Of a stretch of 64,000 bases of DNA, positions 10,311 to 20,265 are shown piece after piece (positions within the stretch are counted from its first letter, which is position 1; the number at the start of each line of letters is the position of its first letter). This DNA comes from Saccharolobus shibatae B12 (lineage in GTDB: Archaea; Thermoproteota; Thermoprotei_A; Sulfolobales; Sulfolobaceae). The notes under the pieces were generated by a model. It ran no database searches and was not told where the DNA came from. It worked only from the letters and a program-made list of their open reading frames with translations. Both the position numbers and the translations under genes were made by a program. Where the stretch lies: contig NZ_CP077717.1 of assembly GCF_019175345.1 (NCBI RefSeq), forward strand, positions 1,650,001 through 1,714,000, read 5' to 3'.

Positions 10311-11306
10311 TGTTTCTGGAGCGAAAATTTCCTCAACTCCTAACTTATCTGGTATCAGCCCTTGTTTATACATATAGTAAATGAATTTCTCTATTGTCTT
10401 TCTATTAGCTTTCACCCCATATGGCCAGTAGTCTTGACCCATTAACTTAGTTATCTTCTCCATTTCATATTCTAACCATGGATGCATATAAGTGTTAACT
10501 CCAGTCACTCTTAATTCCTCATAAGCTATTTCCTTTGCCTTAAGAAAAGCGTCATAGAGGGCTTTGGCTATCCATTTATTTTTCTCATATATATCTCTTC
10601 TGATAACTAAAAGGTGCATAATGGGAAATATACCTTCCTCCTTAAAATATTTTAAATCCTCTTCTATATAATTATCAAAAAGCCTCTTAACTTTATCCGT
10701 AGTATAGTAAGTAGTGGGAATTTGAGCATGATATAAGGCATCTATCTCCTTTTCAGCTAACATTTCAGATAACACTTTACCTTCGGGTGCTCTAACTATC
10801 TTTATATCATTCCTATAGAGCTCAGTGGAGTCTAGTTGTGGAACGTAAATGTAATATTTATTGAGAGATTTTTCTCTCTCCATAGGGCCTAAAACGTAGG
10901 TCACTGATTCTACTGGTACTCCATACTTTTCCTCTAAAATTCCTCTAATCCACACTGATGCAGTGTGTCTAAACTCCGGTATTCCTACCCTCTTCCCCTT
11001 TAAATCTTCAGGACTCCTTATACTCGATTCTCTATTTATAAAAACATAACCTAGTCTGAATTTTCTTGAAAGAAATACTGGTATTCCAATAAATGGTTTA
11101 TCTTTAGTAAATAAAGTATTAATATATGCCGAAAAAGACATCTCTGAAGCATCAAATTCTTTATTACCTAGCATCCTTCTAAAAATTTCTTGAACCCATA
11201 TTTTCTTTAAATTAATGTCTACTCCTTGTATTTTAACTTCTCCAGTTAAAAACGGCTTCACTTTATCATATCCCCAGCATGCAATAGTTAAAGTTAGATT
11301 GGACAT
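10299..11306 (-). CDS. 4,5-dihydroxyphthalate decarboxylase-like protein (binding-protein fold), copy 1
   Basis: 335 residues from ATG 11306, which has AAGTGA just upstream; GTG 11315 is an alternative. It has the bilobed type II binding-protein fold of the Pht5/NMT1-like group, with RVGIPEFRHTASVWIRGILEEKYGVP near residue 110 and a conserved DYWPYGV near 290. There is no signal peptide, so it should be cytosolic and not a transporter component. Its paralog is at 21847-22848. The two keep GKRIGVPEWRQTASVWIKGI-type and WPYGV segments. Named homologs decarboxylate 4,5-dihydroxyphthalate, but many relatives are only annotated by similarity. Confidence 0.7.
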   Translation of the reverse strand: MSNLTLTIACWGYDKVKPFLTGEVKIQGVDINLKKIWVQEIFRRMLGNKEFDASEMSFSAYINTLFTKDKPFIGIPVFLSRKFRLGYVFINRESSIRSPEDLKGKRVGIPEFRHTASVWIRGILEEKYGVPVESVTYVLGPMEREKSLNKYYIYVPQLDSTELYRNDIKIVRAPEGKVLSEMLAEKEIDALYHAQIPTTYYTTDKVKRLFDNYIEEDLKYFKEEGIFPIMHLLVIRRDIYEKNKWIAKALYDAFLKAKEIAYEELRVTGVNTYMHPWLEYEMEKITKLMGQDYWPYGVKANRKTIEKFIYYMYKQGLIPDKLGVEEIFAPETLDT

Positions 11307-11315
11307 CAAGTTCAC

Positions 11316-11661
11316 TTATCATTGCTGAGAATAAAAACTTTACGAAAAGTAATTTTAAGTATATGGAATGTGGAACTTGCTTTGTGGATTGCTTCAATTT
11401 TTAGCCGAGCAAACATTAACTTCTAAATCAACCCTTGATTTTGAATTTAAGAAAAATTTAGAGTTTAATATCCGAGAAAGTTAAAGAATTCAATAAAGCA
11501 GCTTTAACGGATATCATGAAATAGACATACATCTAGCGCTGAGTAATTATGTCCTCTTACCTCCATACTAACTACTCCCTTATACAAATTTGGTCTTTTT
11601 CACATATCTTTTAGAGCATAAGTGTAAATGATATTAAAATTAATATTAAAAAATAGTTAAT
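11316..11661. repeat. Gap carrying repeat A (copy 1)
   Basis: No gene. Bases 11378-11455 contain GCTTTGTGGATTGCTTCAA and, further on, GAGCAAACATTAACTTCT and TTGATTTTGAATTTAAGAAAA. The same blocks in the same order occur inverted at 35831-35913; the first block occurs again at 42513-42540. Probably ends of a decayed mobile element. Confidence 0.55.
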
Positions 11662-12507
11662 TTAGATAATTGCTATTGGATTTAAGGGAGATGCAGTGGC
11701 GCCAGTTAATTTTAATGGCAACAGAACTAGAATGAATTCCTGTCTTCTATTTAATGCTTTAGCTAAGTTCTCCAGGTTCATATTATCTATGATAGGTATC
11801 CCATTCTCTGCAATTAGATACCTATGCACTGGTAAGTAGGTTTTCATACCTTTTCTAACATATTCAGTTCTAGGTGCATCACTTCCTACAAGGCCAAATC
11901 CCTTACTAACAATCCATCTAGCTGCGTCCAGTCCTATACCGGGCTCCTCATCTGCACCATCTTTACTAAATCCGGTGTATATTATTGCAGCATCTCCTCT
12001 TTCTATTTTAACTTCCATTCTTTTTTCTAGATCCTCACCGGTAATTTCCCTATCTAATCCAATATCTGAAACGTCAAAGAATACGCCTCTAGTGAAAATA
12101 GGCGGTATGGTGGTTATATCTAAATCCTTGTATCCGTCAACATCAGCTCTCATAGTCTTAATATCTATACCTCCAAATAGTTTACCCCTCTCAGAGACGT
12201 GATTTAAAGCATCTATATGAGTACCAGTGTGATCGCACATATTTAATCTAACATTTGCAAAGCCAGATCCTTCTGGAATATCTAATTCTTTATATCGCCT
12301 CTTTGCATCATCGTAGTATAAGTGCTTTCCAATATATACTGGTCCATGTCCGAAATAGTATGTGCCATTCCTTATCGTTTTACCTAATTCTATTATTTCA
12401 CCTTTTTGAATTAATGCTATTAAATCTTTCATTCTTTTCACTTTAAACGACACTCTTGTGCTCTCGTATTGAAACATATTAAGGAAATGATCAAGGATTG
12501 AGGACAT
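11662..12507 (-). CDS. Cyclase-family metal hydrolase (kynurenine formamidase-like)
   Basis: 281 residues. The family motif HTGTHIDALNH lies near residues 93-103 and provides metal ligands; GVFFDVSD, GDAAIIYTG and GSDAPRTEY follow as in the PF04199 fold. Members open cyclic or N-formyl/amide substrates (arylformamidases, isatin hydrolase and carbamate-type enzymes). It sits upstream of and co-oriented with the dihydroxyphthalate-decarboxylase-like gene, 355 bases away, next to an amidase. Substrate unknown; a role on a ring-cleavage product is an inference. Confidence 0.85.
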   Translation of the reverse strand: MSSILDHFLNMFQYESTRVSFKVKRMKDLIALIQKGEIIELGKTIRNGTYYFGHGPVYIGKHLYYDDAKRRYKELDIPEGSGFANVRLNMCDHTGTHIDALNHVSERGKLFGGIDIKTMRADVDGYKDLDITTIPPIFTRGVFFDVSDIGLDREITGEDLEKRMEVKIERGDAAIIYTGFSKDGADEEPGIGLDAARWIVSKGFGLVGSDAPRTEYVRKGMKTYLPVHRYLIAENGIPIIDNMNLENLAKALNRRQEFILVLLPLKLTGATASPLNPIAII

Positions 12508-12597
12508 AACTCATCACATTACTAAATAATAAACATAGTAGTATTAAGCCTTTTCCCTCCATAAAATAAAGGACTAAATCATTATCACTGTAGAAAA

Positions 12598-13959
12598 TTA
12601 CATTTCTAACTTTTTACCTCTTGTTTCAGGTAATAGGAAAAGAAGTCCTAAGCAAATGATAGACGCTATTAGCCCTGGAATAAAGGATCCAGTGAAAATA
12701 TATTCTACCCCTTTCGCATTTGTTATAATAATAGGTATTATAATGCTACTCACAATTCCGTTTATTAGGACCCCAATTTGTGCAGTTAAACCAGTTCCAG
12801 AATACCTTAAATTTGCCGGAAACATCTCAGCAAACCACACGAAAGTTACTCCTACAGCAATCCATCCACTAAATTCCATTAATTCTGTTGCTATTAAGGC
12901 TAAAATTCCATTCGCTGAATTCATTAACAATGTATACGGATAGGAAAAAATTATAGTTAGTACAATTGCTATCAACATAGTCTTTTTCCTTCCTATTTGG
13001 TCACTTATTATACCTCCAATTGTTGCCCCTATTAAAGCCCCTGAGAAATACGTTATAGCAATCATTGTAGGTGCAAAAATTCTAGGTGAAAGTCCAAAAG
13101 TATTTATTAAATGTATCCTCGAGATGAATGCTTGCGGAATAGGACCTCCAAAAAGTACTCCTATCAAGGATTGAAAGAAATACATAAATGACGCAGTTAA
13201 TATGGTTAGACCCAACTTTCCCTTTAAAACTTTAAGAGCCGGCATGTGCGCTATATTACCTTTATTAACTATCTGCTTAAATATTGGACTCTCCATCATT
13301 CTGAATCTTATTATTGCTCCTATTATGGCTACCACTACACCAGCTAAATATGGAATTCTCCATCCAAATGTAAGGAAAGAAGCTCCATGGTAGTATAGAC
13401 TTGAAAGCGTAAATGCCAATCCTGCAGCCCCAATACCCAATGATTGAAGTGAACCAAGGAGGGAACCATATCTGCCTATCACTGATGTTTTACCCTGCAC
13501 CTCTACATGTTCTATAACCCAAACCGATGCTCCACCAAATTCTCCACCGAGAGACATACCTAATAACAATCTAAATACGAACAGTAGGACTAATGCAGTT
13601 ATACCTATAGAAGAGTATGTTGGAAGAAGTCCCACACCTAATATTGAAATTACTGTGAGCGAAATTGAAAGAGTCAGAGAAGTCAGTCTTCCCCTTGTGT
13701 CTCCTAAATGGCCAAAGATGAACGCTCCTACTGGTCTAGTTATATATCCAACTCCAAAAGCTATTATTGAAAGCGTAGTTGCTAAATATGAGGAACTAAC
13801 TAATGGACCAAAGAATATTATAGGCCATATTATCGCTGCTGCAGTCGCTGATATAAAGAACTCATAAAAATCTATCATATTTCCTAATCCAGCAACTACC
13901 GCTATCTTTACTAGATTTTCTCTAGATATGGGACTACTACCTTTCTCCCCGTTAGTCAT
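12598..13959 (-). CDS. MFS transporter, metabolite:H+ symporter (MHS) type
   Basis: 453 residues with 12 predicted membrane helices. The start (GLGNMIDFYEFFISATAAAIIWP) and the loop GHLGDTRGRLTSL are typical of the MHS branch (shikimate, citrate, alpha-ketoglutarate and aromatic acid carriers), as are EFGGASVWVIEH near helix 5 and FPANLRYSGTGL near helix 11. Takes up an organic acid with protons. A paralog is at 37361-38695. It lies 90 bases upstream of the cyclase-family gene on the same strand, so co-transcription is possible. Confidence 0.88.
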   Translation of the reverse strand: MTNGEKGSSPISRENLVKIAVVAGLGNMIDFYEFFISATAAAIIWPIIFFGPLVSSSYLATTLSIIAFGVGYITRPVGAFIFGHLGDTRGRLTSLTLSISLTVISILGVGLLPTYSSIGITALVLLFVFRLLLGMSLGGEFGGASVWVIEHVEVQGKTSVIGRYGSLLGSLQSLGIGAAGLAFTLSSLYYHGASFLTFGWRIPYLAGVVVAIIGAIIRFRMMESPIFKQIVNKGNIAHMPALKVLKGKLGLTILTASFMYFFQSLIGVLFGGPIPQAFISRIHLINTFGLSPRIFAPTMIAITYFSGALIGATIGGIISDQIGRKKTMLIAIVLTIIFSYPYTLLMNSANGILALIATELMEFSGWIAVGVTFVWFAEMFPANLRYSGTGLTAQIGVLINGIVSSIIIPIIITNAKGVEYIFTGSFIPGLIASIICLGLLFLLPETRGKKLEM

Positions 13960-14076
13960 TTACATCTATTTTAACATTTATGTGACTCAAATTTATAATT
14001 GTATTGTGGGCTACTTCAAAATTGTGCCTTCTTGTTGAACTTATAAGCCTTTATGTAAGGAATTTTTAGCCTTAAC

Positions 14077-14496
14077 CTACCAATACGTCAAACTCTTACA
14101 TAACTTCACGCTGAACTTCTCTCTTATGTAAGCCCCTCTTATCGTCTCTAGCTCTTTTACGCCTATCTCTCTCGTCTACCTTGGTCTTCCTTCTGTTTCT
14201 CTATTTCTAGAATAAACAATTCTCTCGTTTCTCCTCACACTCCCTAATCCATCTGTAAAACCCTCATGAGCTTGTAATATTTTAACTATTTCTCTAACTT
14301 TCACTCCTTCAAATATCACTCCCCTTACCTTAGCCTCGTTTAACCCCTTAGGCTTCTTCTTTATCACCTTTCTGATCCTTTTCATTAATCCTCTAGCTAC
14401 ACTCATTGGTCTTCTTTTATACTTCTTTTTGTCTAATATATTATAGGAAGATGTTGGATTTGGACTAGTAGATCGCCTAAGTAAACTCATTCCCAA
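14077..14496 (-). pseudogene. Broken basic ORF, probable transposon relic
   Basis: 106 very basic residues (KKKYKRRP, MKRIRKVIKKKPKG, EIVKILQAHEGF) followed by an in-frame TAG at 14176-14178, then 32 more sensible residues (ELETIRGAYIREKFSVKLC) to a TAG at 14077. The composition, the 'region then GRPR linker' form and the surroundings suggest the N-terminal half of a transposase. Family not recognised. Confidence 0.4.
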
Positions 14497-14769
14497 TATC
14501 TCTCCACTAAAATTTAGTTTGAGATAGTTCCTCCTAATCCCCTTTGCAATTATTATGAGAAAGCCTATATGATTCTAATGTCGTTAAGGGGTTGTTGATC
14601 TCTTGGTGAGGAGGAGTTATTGATGATCGTTGAGATACATTTAGTAGAATAATGGAACTGATGAAAATCTTTAAGTTGCGTTAAAATCGTAGAACTGCTA
14701 TAAATTATTTAGGTAGAACTTGAATTTAACTATTATAGACTCTGCATAGATTTTAGAAAACTACCGATG
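14497..14769. other. Gene-free stretch, decayed
   Basis: No coding frame. Bases 14580-14705 weakly resemble 1280-1400 (shared GATGAAAATCTTTAAG-type block and spacing), so this may be the same unidentified decayed element. Together with the relic before it and the bases from 13960, about 800 bases here carry no intact gene. Confidence 0.35.
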
Positions 14770-15795
14770 CTATATTCCAAGTAATTTTCTAGCATTTTTA
14801 TGAAAAATTTTTTCCAAATTATCCTCATCTAGCTTTAGCTCATATACGCTATCTAATATATCTTTTGTCCATCTTTCACCTTTTTCTGGGCCATATGGGA
14901 AATCTGTTGCGAAAACCATATGATCTATACCATAGAAGTCATAAGAAGCTTTCAAGGCTGATATATTTCCATTTAATACGGTATCTACATAAAAATTATT
15001 CCTAAAATATTCTAAAGGATGTCTATTTAGTCTTTTAAAAGTCTCTCCACCGTAAACCTCAGGATATGCTATTGCCTCATCATAAAACCCTTCAATCCTC
15101 TTACTGAAGAATGGGATCATTGCACCCGCATGATGAATTATGAACTTGAGATTAGGATATTTGTCTAGAATACCGCTAAAAACCAATCTAGCCATAGCTA
15201 AACTTGTATCATAAGGCCAACCTAGCATTTGAATTAGTCTATACTCTCTTGCCCAAGGATAAGAATTACCATATGGAGGATTAGTAGGATGAATGAAAAT
15301 TGGTAAATTCTCCGATGACATAAATTGATAAAAGGAATTCATTTCATCAGCATCTACAGGCTTTCCTATCAAGTTGCTAAGTATCATAATACCCTTAAAA
15401 CCTAAATCTTTAATACTTCGCTTTACTTCATCCATAAAACCTTCATATATACCAGGCACTATTCCTATTCCTACGAATTTATCTGAATATTTATTAACTA
15501 TTTCAGCAATTGAATCATTAGCGACTTTAACCAATTTAGGTAAAATATTATTCGGGACTACGTTCCATGTATCTCCAGTAGGGCCTAAAGTTAGCACTTC
15601 AATATCAATGCTATATTTCTTCATATATTTTAACCTATATTCCGGGTCAGAGAAGTATATGAAGTTATTACTGACATTAATCTCTATAAGCCTTAGGAAA
15701 TGCACAACCATAGATTTTACGTACTCATGAATGAATTTTAAAGGTGTAATATGACAAAATATATCTATTTTTTCTTGTTTATCCATGTTCATCAT
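14770..15795 (-). CDS. Amidohydrolase-2 family protein (ACMSD/resorcylate decarboxylase-like), copy 1
   Basis: 341 residues, TIM-barrel metal enzyme of PF04909. Visible: IDIFCHITP at the N-terminus (in place of a HxH motif, giving F-C-H), the metal/active-site His in FIHPTNPP near 175, FIIHHAGAMIPFF near 220, and ATDFPYGPEKG with the catalytic Asp near 295. Relatives decarboxylate 2-amino-3-carboxymuconate semialdehyde or hydroxybenzoates, or hydrolyse ring-cleavage products. The Phe for the first His sets it apart from canonical ACMSD. ATG 15795 is followed by ATGs 3 and 9 bases later, so the exact start is uncertain. Confidence 0.85.
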   Translation of the reverse strand: MMNMDKQEKIDIFCHITPLKFIHEYVKSMVVHFLRLIEINVSNNFIYFSDPEYRLKYMKKYSIDIEVLTLGPTGDTWNVVPNNILPKLVKVANDSIAEIVNKYSDKFVGIGIVPGIYEGFMDEVKRSIKDLGFKGIMILSNLIGKPVDADEMNSFYQFMSSENLPIFIHPTNPPYGNSYPWAREYRLIQMLGWPYDTSLAMARLVFSGILDKYPNLKFIIHHAGAMIPFFSKRIEGFYDEAIAYPEVYGGETFKRLNRHPLEYFRNNFYVDTVLNGNISALKASYDFYGIDHMVFATDFPYGPEKGERWTKDILDSVYELKLDEDNLEKIFHKNARKLLGI

Positions 15796-16156
15796 ATTTA
15801 GTTAACTAGTTAATAAATTTTAAATAGCTTGAAAGAATGCTACCGTCGTGCATTCCATTGTGAGAGATTCGCTGAATATAACTAAATCAATAGTAATGAA
15901 TTTATATAATGTTTTTCACGGTATTTGTAATGCAATACTTCAATTAGCCTATACATTAGATTTTTATTAAGATTAGGCTGTGTTGCAAATCCGATGAAAA
16001 GCAGTATAAAGTGAACATAACTATCCCCCAAGCGTTAACGTAATACCTCATACTCTAATATCATGTAATCCAAGAAACAATCTAAGTTTATTACCATTAA
16101 TTACCGTAAATACATCAAATAATTTAGAGGGTTTAACCATTAGTAAAGCTAAAAAT
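15796..16156. other. Gene-free stretch
   Basis: About 360 bases before the ISC1217-like relic. I see no coding frame and no named element; the bases next to 15796 carry the AT-rich promoter region of the amidohydrolase gene. Confidence 0.4.
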
Positions 16157-16515
16157 TATAGTCTTTTTCTTCCCACGGTTACAAAACTCAGGTCTATTAG
16201 AGACTAAGCATGTAATGCCTAGTAAGCGAGAAGAGAACATAACTTCTGCCAATAGAGTATGCTCTTGAGTCCATTGAGAAGAAGTTCTACCATCTAATTT
16301 TCAAGCACAGTTATACTGGTTATTGGGTCTAGTAAGTTTCATGACGTTCTCGTCGCTCTCAAGGAAGTGAGCAGTACGAAGAAATTTTATAGTTTCTCGT
16401 CTGCTATTTATCCTCAACTATTAGAAAGTTAATATGCTAACTACTTAACTTATTCAAATTTTTTTATTAACAGAAGTTATATTCCCTTTTGCACTTATTA
16501 AGGAAAAAGACTGTA
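16157..16515 (+). mobile_element. Deleted ISC1217-like insertion sequence
   Basis: Bounded by TATAGTCTTTTTC (16157) and GAAAAAGACTGTA (to 16515). The left arm (CACGGTTACAAAACTCAGG, then AAGCATGTAATGCCTAGTAAG) is shared with copies at 22918 and 40075. Inside, the plus strand encodes a transposase piece EYALESIEKKFYHLIFKHSY then SKFHDVLVALKEV after a one-base insertion and two stops. The right arm lacks the outermost ~60 bases of the left arm, so the long inverted repeat is asymmetric. Not functional. Confidence 0.65.
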
Positions 16516-16536
16516 CCTAACTTCCAGAAGAGAATA

Positions 16537-17127
16537 TTATACCTTAACTGCTGTTACTAAGTACCACATTTTAAAGTCCTTAATTTCATAATTATTACAT
16601 AGATTTCGTACTATCTCAACTACTTTTTCATGATCGAAGAAGTCTGACTTGCTATGAGGAGTTGTAAAGTGTAATGTGTGAGCTTCTGGCGTATAATCAA
16701 CTATTATCACCATTCCATCATTTTTAGTTACTCTTAACATTTCTTTAATGCCGTTTTCTATCGACGACATGTGATGAAGAAGCATAACAGAAATTGTGTA
16801 ATCAAAATAATTATCTTCAAATGGTAGATTTTCAGCTAGTCCGTGTTTAAAGTGTATACCTTCGGCTATCTTTTCCCGCTCAAGCTCATCCTTAACTCTT
16901 TTTATACTATCCTCATCTGCGTCTATTGACCATATCTCTCTGGGCAACGGTATAAGCTTAGCTAAGAACTTAACATTCCTTCCAAATCCAGTTCCTACGT
17001 CTAATACTCTTAGGTTTGTTTTAATGTTTATTTTAGAAGCAATTTCTCTCCTTATACTTTCTCCAAATCCATGAAAATCGGAAATGGATTGATTTTGTGT
17101 TTCAACTTTTTTACCTTTATGAATCAT
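16537..17127 (-). CDS. Class I SAM-dependent methyltransferase
   Basis: 196 residues. Rossmann motifs: VLDVGTGFGRN (motif I, near 41-51), SIDADEDSI (motif II), the GLAENLPFEDNYFDYTISVMLLHHM block (motifs III-IV) and MLRVTKNDGMVIIVDY. This is the UbiE/Methyltransf_11 type that methylates small molecules. An N-terminal FGESIRREIASKI helix precedes the domain. It stands alone next to the IS relic and upstream of a divergent cupin gene. Substrate unknown. Confidence 0.85.
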   Translation of the reverse strand: MIHKGKKVETQNQSISDFHGFGESIRREIASKINIKTNLRVLDVGTGFGRNVKFLAKLIPLPREIWSIDADEDSIKRVKDELEREKIAEGIHFKHGLAENLPFEDNYFDYTISVMLLHHMSSIENGIKEMLRVTKNDGMVIIVDYTPEAHTLHFTTPHSKSDFFDHEKVVEIVRNLCNNYEIKDFKMWYLVTAVKV

Positions 17128-17280
17128 ATCGAGTTAATCTATATTAAATAAAGTATATAAGTTTTTGTTTTAATGTGCTAATTTAAGATAAGCTGCTCCA
17201 GAAGCTTCCTGAACATTATTGTTATACATACTCGAAATTTGAAACGAAAATTTTTTAAAAGTAAATCTTGAGATATTTTT

Positions 17281-17853
17281 ATGTCATATATAGACATAAG
17301 AGATCTAGGAAAGAAACGTTCATCTTCAGAAATACCTCCAGATATATTTGATCTATACAAGAAAATTATGGAGCAGAAGAAGAATTCTAGGGTTCTAATT
17401 AAATCTAGTGAAATAAAATGGATAGAAAAAGGAAGGCAAGTCGCAAGAAGTGCAAAAGTAATAGACCCTGAGAACGGTTTTACAAATAGCATAGTTAATA
17501 TAGGTCTAGGAGAGATACCACCTCATGGACATACTGGAAAGCATAAACATACCGAAGCGTACATTTACATAGTCAAAGGTAAAGGTCATAGTATTGTAAA
17601 TGAAAAAAGATATGATTGGGAAGCAGGAGACTTCCTTTATATTCCTCCAGATACTTATCATCAACATTTTAATGATGGTGACGAATCGGCTGTTTATCTA
17701 AGAGTAATTCCAGGTCCGTTAATAGTAAATCTAATGGCAATTTTTGCATCCTTAAATCTAAATGTTGAAGGAATGTTACATCAAGCGGAGACGGCACCAG
17801 AATATACTGGACCCAAACCAAAAGTATATTTTGATGAGTTAGAGAAGCAATAA
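17281..17853 (+). CDS. Single-domain cupin protein, copy 1
   Basis: 190 residues with one cupin barrel. Motif 1 is HGHTGKHKHTEAYIYIVKGKGH around residues 82-103 and motif 2 is WEAGDFLYIPPDTYHQHFN around 116-134, giving a 3-His/Glu metal site. The N-terminal 60 residues are helical, and the C-terminus ends in APEYTGPKP. Closest relatives in the window are the cupins at 40443 and 41000 (shared WEAGD..YIPP...HQHFN). Metal-dependent dioxygenase, isomerase or ligand-binding role possible. It is convergent with the bicupin gene 30 bases downstream. Confidence 0.8.
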   Translation: MSYIDIRDLGKKRSSSEIPPDIFDLYKKIMEQKKNSRVLIKSSEIKWIEKGRQVARSAKVIDPENGFTNSIVNIGLGEIPPHGHTGKHKHTEAYIYIVKGKGHSIVNEKRYDWEAGDFLYIPPDTYHQHFNDGDESAVYLRVIPGPLIVNLMAIFASLNLNVEGMLHQAETAPEYTGPKPKVYFDELEKQ

Positions 17854-17882
17854 ATAGAAAAAATAAATTAAATCAAAAATTT

Positions 17883-18986
17883 TTATTCTTCTCTTTTCTC
17901 TCTCATAAACCCTAACGCCTTAAACACTGGCTCATCAGAATATGAGAATATTATTAAATTGTCATTAGCATCATTTCTAATGCTATACTTTTTCCATGAC
18001 GGAATGGCTATTATATCAAACGGTTCTACTACATACTTCTGTCCCTCAATTTCAAATGTACCAGAACCCTCAAATACTACGAATATCCTATTCTCAGTTC
18101 TCCTTATTGGTTTAAGTTCATCATTACCCTTGATTAGCCTAATTTTTAATGACATTGTGGGAAAAGCTGGAGAGCCATTGGTTGGATTCGTATATTCTAA
18201 TTCTATACCATAATATGGATCTCCCTTTCCTTTTTCAGCTATTCTGATTAGCGAATTACGTATTAAACTATAAGGGTAGTAGAATAAGGGATTGTCAGAT
18301 GAAGGTAGATGTGATGGTAATGACTCAAAAGTTGGTTTTACACCTAAATACCTCGCCATCACATCCTCATTACTACTTACTATCTTCTGATACTTGTCAA
18401 CATTTACATCTCCAAAATCTTGATAGAATACACCTCCTAGCCAGTAAGCTGTTATAACATCCAAACCGTCAAACCATATAGCATAATTATTACCTTCATT
18501 ATGATGATCATGCCATGTCCAGTTAGGTGTCAATATAACATCGCCAGGCCTCATTGCCAATTTATACCCCTCTACTATAGTATACGCACCTTCTAAGGGT
18601 GCTTCTAAAACGAATCTAAATGCGTTTGCAGTATGCCTGTGCGTATAGGCCCTTTCACCGGGTTTAAGCATTTGTATACCTCCCCTTAATGTAGGTAATG
18701 TAGCAGCAGATATTGCTGGAAAATATTGTTTTAATCCGGGATTCACAAAATTTATGTTTCGTCTTTCTGCCTCTTCAGGGGGAAGGATCTCAGCTAACTC
18801 TAATAATCTCTCCTTAGCCAGCTTATATTTCCATACATAAGGTAAAGCTACATGGGTGGGTTCCTTGGTAAATCTAAAAACCGAAGTAGAATATTTAGGA
18901 TGTGTGGCTGCAAAAAATGTGGTTAAATTTTCTTTTTCTATTTTGCTGATAAAGTCTTTGATTTTAGATTCCCATTCCTTAGACAT
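17883..18986 (-). CDS. Gentisate/salicylate 1,2-dioxygenase-like bicupin, copy 1
   Basis: 367 residues with two cupin domains. The N-terminal one keeps metal ligands in HRHTANAFRFVLE (near 115-128) and WTWHDHHNEGN (near 155-165), the pattern of ring-cleaving gentisate 1,2-dioxygenases. The second is degenerate, without a His cluster (ENRIFVVFEGSGTFEIEG and FDIIAIPSWKKY). Expected to cleave a hydroxylated aromatic acid with Fe(II) and O2 in the cytosol. The paralog at 25997-27088 has the same architecture. Whether the substrate is gentisate, salicylate or another ring is open. Confidence 0.82.
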   Translation of the reverse strand: MSKEWESKIKDFISKIEKENLTTFFAATHPKYSTSVFRFTKEPTHVALPYVWKYKLAKERLLELAEILPPEEAERRNINFVNPGLKQYFPAISAATLPTLRGGIQMLKPGERAYTHRHTANAFRFVLEAPLEGAYTIVEGYKLAMRPGDVILTPNWTWHDHHNEGNNYAIWFDGLDVITAYWLGGVFYQDFGDVNVDKYQKIVSSNEDVMARYLGVKPTFESLPSHLPSSDNPLFYYPYSLIRNSLIRIAEKGKGDPYYGIELEYTNPTNGSPAFPTMSLKIRLIKGNDELKPIRRTENRIFVVFEGSGTFEIEGQKYVVEPFDIIAIPSWKKYSIRNDANDNLIIFSYSDEPVFKALGFMREKREE

Positions 18987-19188
18987 ATTTAGTCATATTT
19001 TCAAACGAAAGTATAGCTAAAAAGTTTATGTATAAAAAGATATTGAGTTTAACGTTAACGGTGTTTGACAAATTATTGACAGCATTTACGAGGATTCCTA
19101 AGTAAGTCGTATCTCGGATGCAGAAAGAGAGTAAGGCTAAAAAACTTAATGTTAGCTCTTTAATGTTAAGCTCCGCTCCCGCTAGTTA

Positions 19189-20265
19189 TCATGCTCTAAT
19201 TAAAATTTTTGAATCTATTATTATAAGTAAATTAATTAATCCGACAGTCGTATTTACATTACTGGACGTTTGTTGAACAAATTGATTAGTGTAGATTGAG
19301 GATAGAGGTATATTAGTAAAATTAGATGGTAAAACTTTTGCGTTTATTAGTGCTGATATTGCTAATTTTAGAGCAGTAGCATTAACCAACGCTAAACTTA
19401 GATTTGTTGCATAAATTACTTCATGTAAATATTCTTCAGCCTCTGTCTCCGTAAAATTATAATATTTTATCATAAATTGAACAGATGAGTTTGCGTTAGA
19501 GTAGTAATCTTGCATAATTTTATATGTAGCTTGTATTACTTTTGCGATAACATCAGAGTGTTGTGATATAAAACTATCGGTAGCTACTATATACTCTGCT
19601 GGCCATTCTTGACTAACAACGTAGATCTCCCTAACTTGCCCGCTTTGTACTAGATGCTGAACATCCCATACATTAACGAGTGCGGCATCCGCTTTTCCAG
19701 AAAGCACTGATGCTATTTGCGCACCTGGAGAACCAACTGGGATAGCAGTATAGTTATTTCCCCATCCTAAACGACCTACCATTAGTTCTAAAGTTACAGC
19801 GTCAAAACTACCCGGTCTACTTTCTGCAAATATTTTTCCTTTTAACTGAGAAATATTATAAAATGGGGAATTGCTTTTTACTATAACTCCTGCAGTATAT
19901 GGAGAATCATCCCAAACCGCCACAATCTTTATCGGAACACCACTAGCTATAGCAGTGAGAATACTAAATGCATTTACAAATCCTATTTGAGCTTTACCAG
20001 TGCTAATTGCTTGAATAACCGCTCCTCCACCAGACGGAAACGCTTCCACATTAGCTTCCGGCAGATATTTTTGGAATAACCCATTTTGGTATGCCCAATA
20101 TAGAGGAATAGGATCAGAACCGGCTACAGTTATAGCTATATTATACTTAAATCCTGATGTGCTAGTATAGTAATATCCCAATCCTCCTCCTACTGCTACA
20201 ATAATTATTACTAATGCTATAACTATGGCTAGTGTTCTACTAATACCCCTCCTCATACTAACCAT
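19189..20265 (-). CDS. ABC solute-binding protein, NitT/TauT-like, with cassette signal peptide
   Basis: 358 residues. The N-terminus MVSMRRGISRTLAIVIAL is a class III (pilin-like) signal: RRG, then a Ser and a long I/V/A helix. The mature domain has SGGGAVIQAISTGKAQIGFV and SRPGSFDAVTLELM, typical of NMT1/THI5 binding proteins, with many Asn-glycosylation sequons. The promoter, ribosome site and first ~75 coding bases are nearly identical to those of the genes at 29926 and 32899, while the rest differs. The C-terminal end (INLLIIIDSKILIRA) is unusually hydrophobic and may be a changed tail. It probably feeds the ABC transporter at 23.6-26 kb. Confidence 0.85.
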   Translation of the reverse strand: MVSMRRGISRTLAIVIALVIIIVAVGGGLGYYYTSTSGFKYNIAITVAGSDPIPLYWAYQNGLFQKYLPEANVEAFPSGGGAVIQAISTGKAQIGFVNAFSILTAIASGVPIKIVAVWDDSPYTAGVIVKSNSPFYNISQLKGKIFAESRPGSFDAVTLELMVGRLGWGNNYTAIPVGSPGAQIASVLSGKADAALVNVWDVQHLVQSGQVREIYVVSQEWPAEYIVATDSFISQHSDVIAKVIQATYKIMQDYYSNANSSVQFMIKYYNFTETEAEEYLHEVIYATNLSLALVNATALKLAISALINAKVLPSNFTNIPLSSIYTNQFVQQTSSNVNTTVGLINLLIIIDSKILIRA

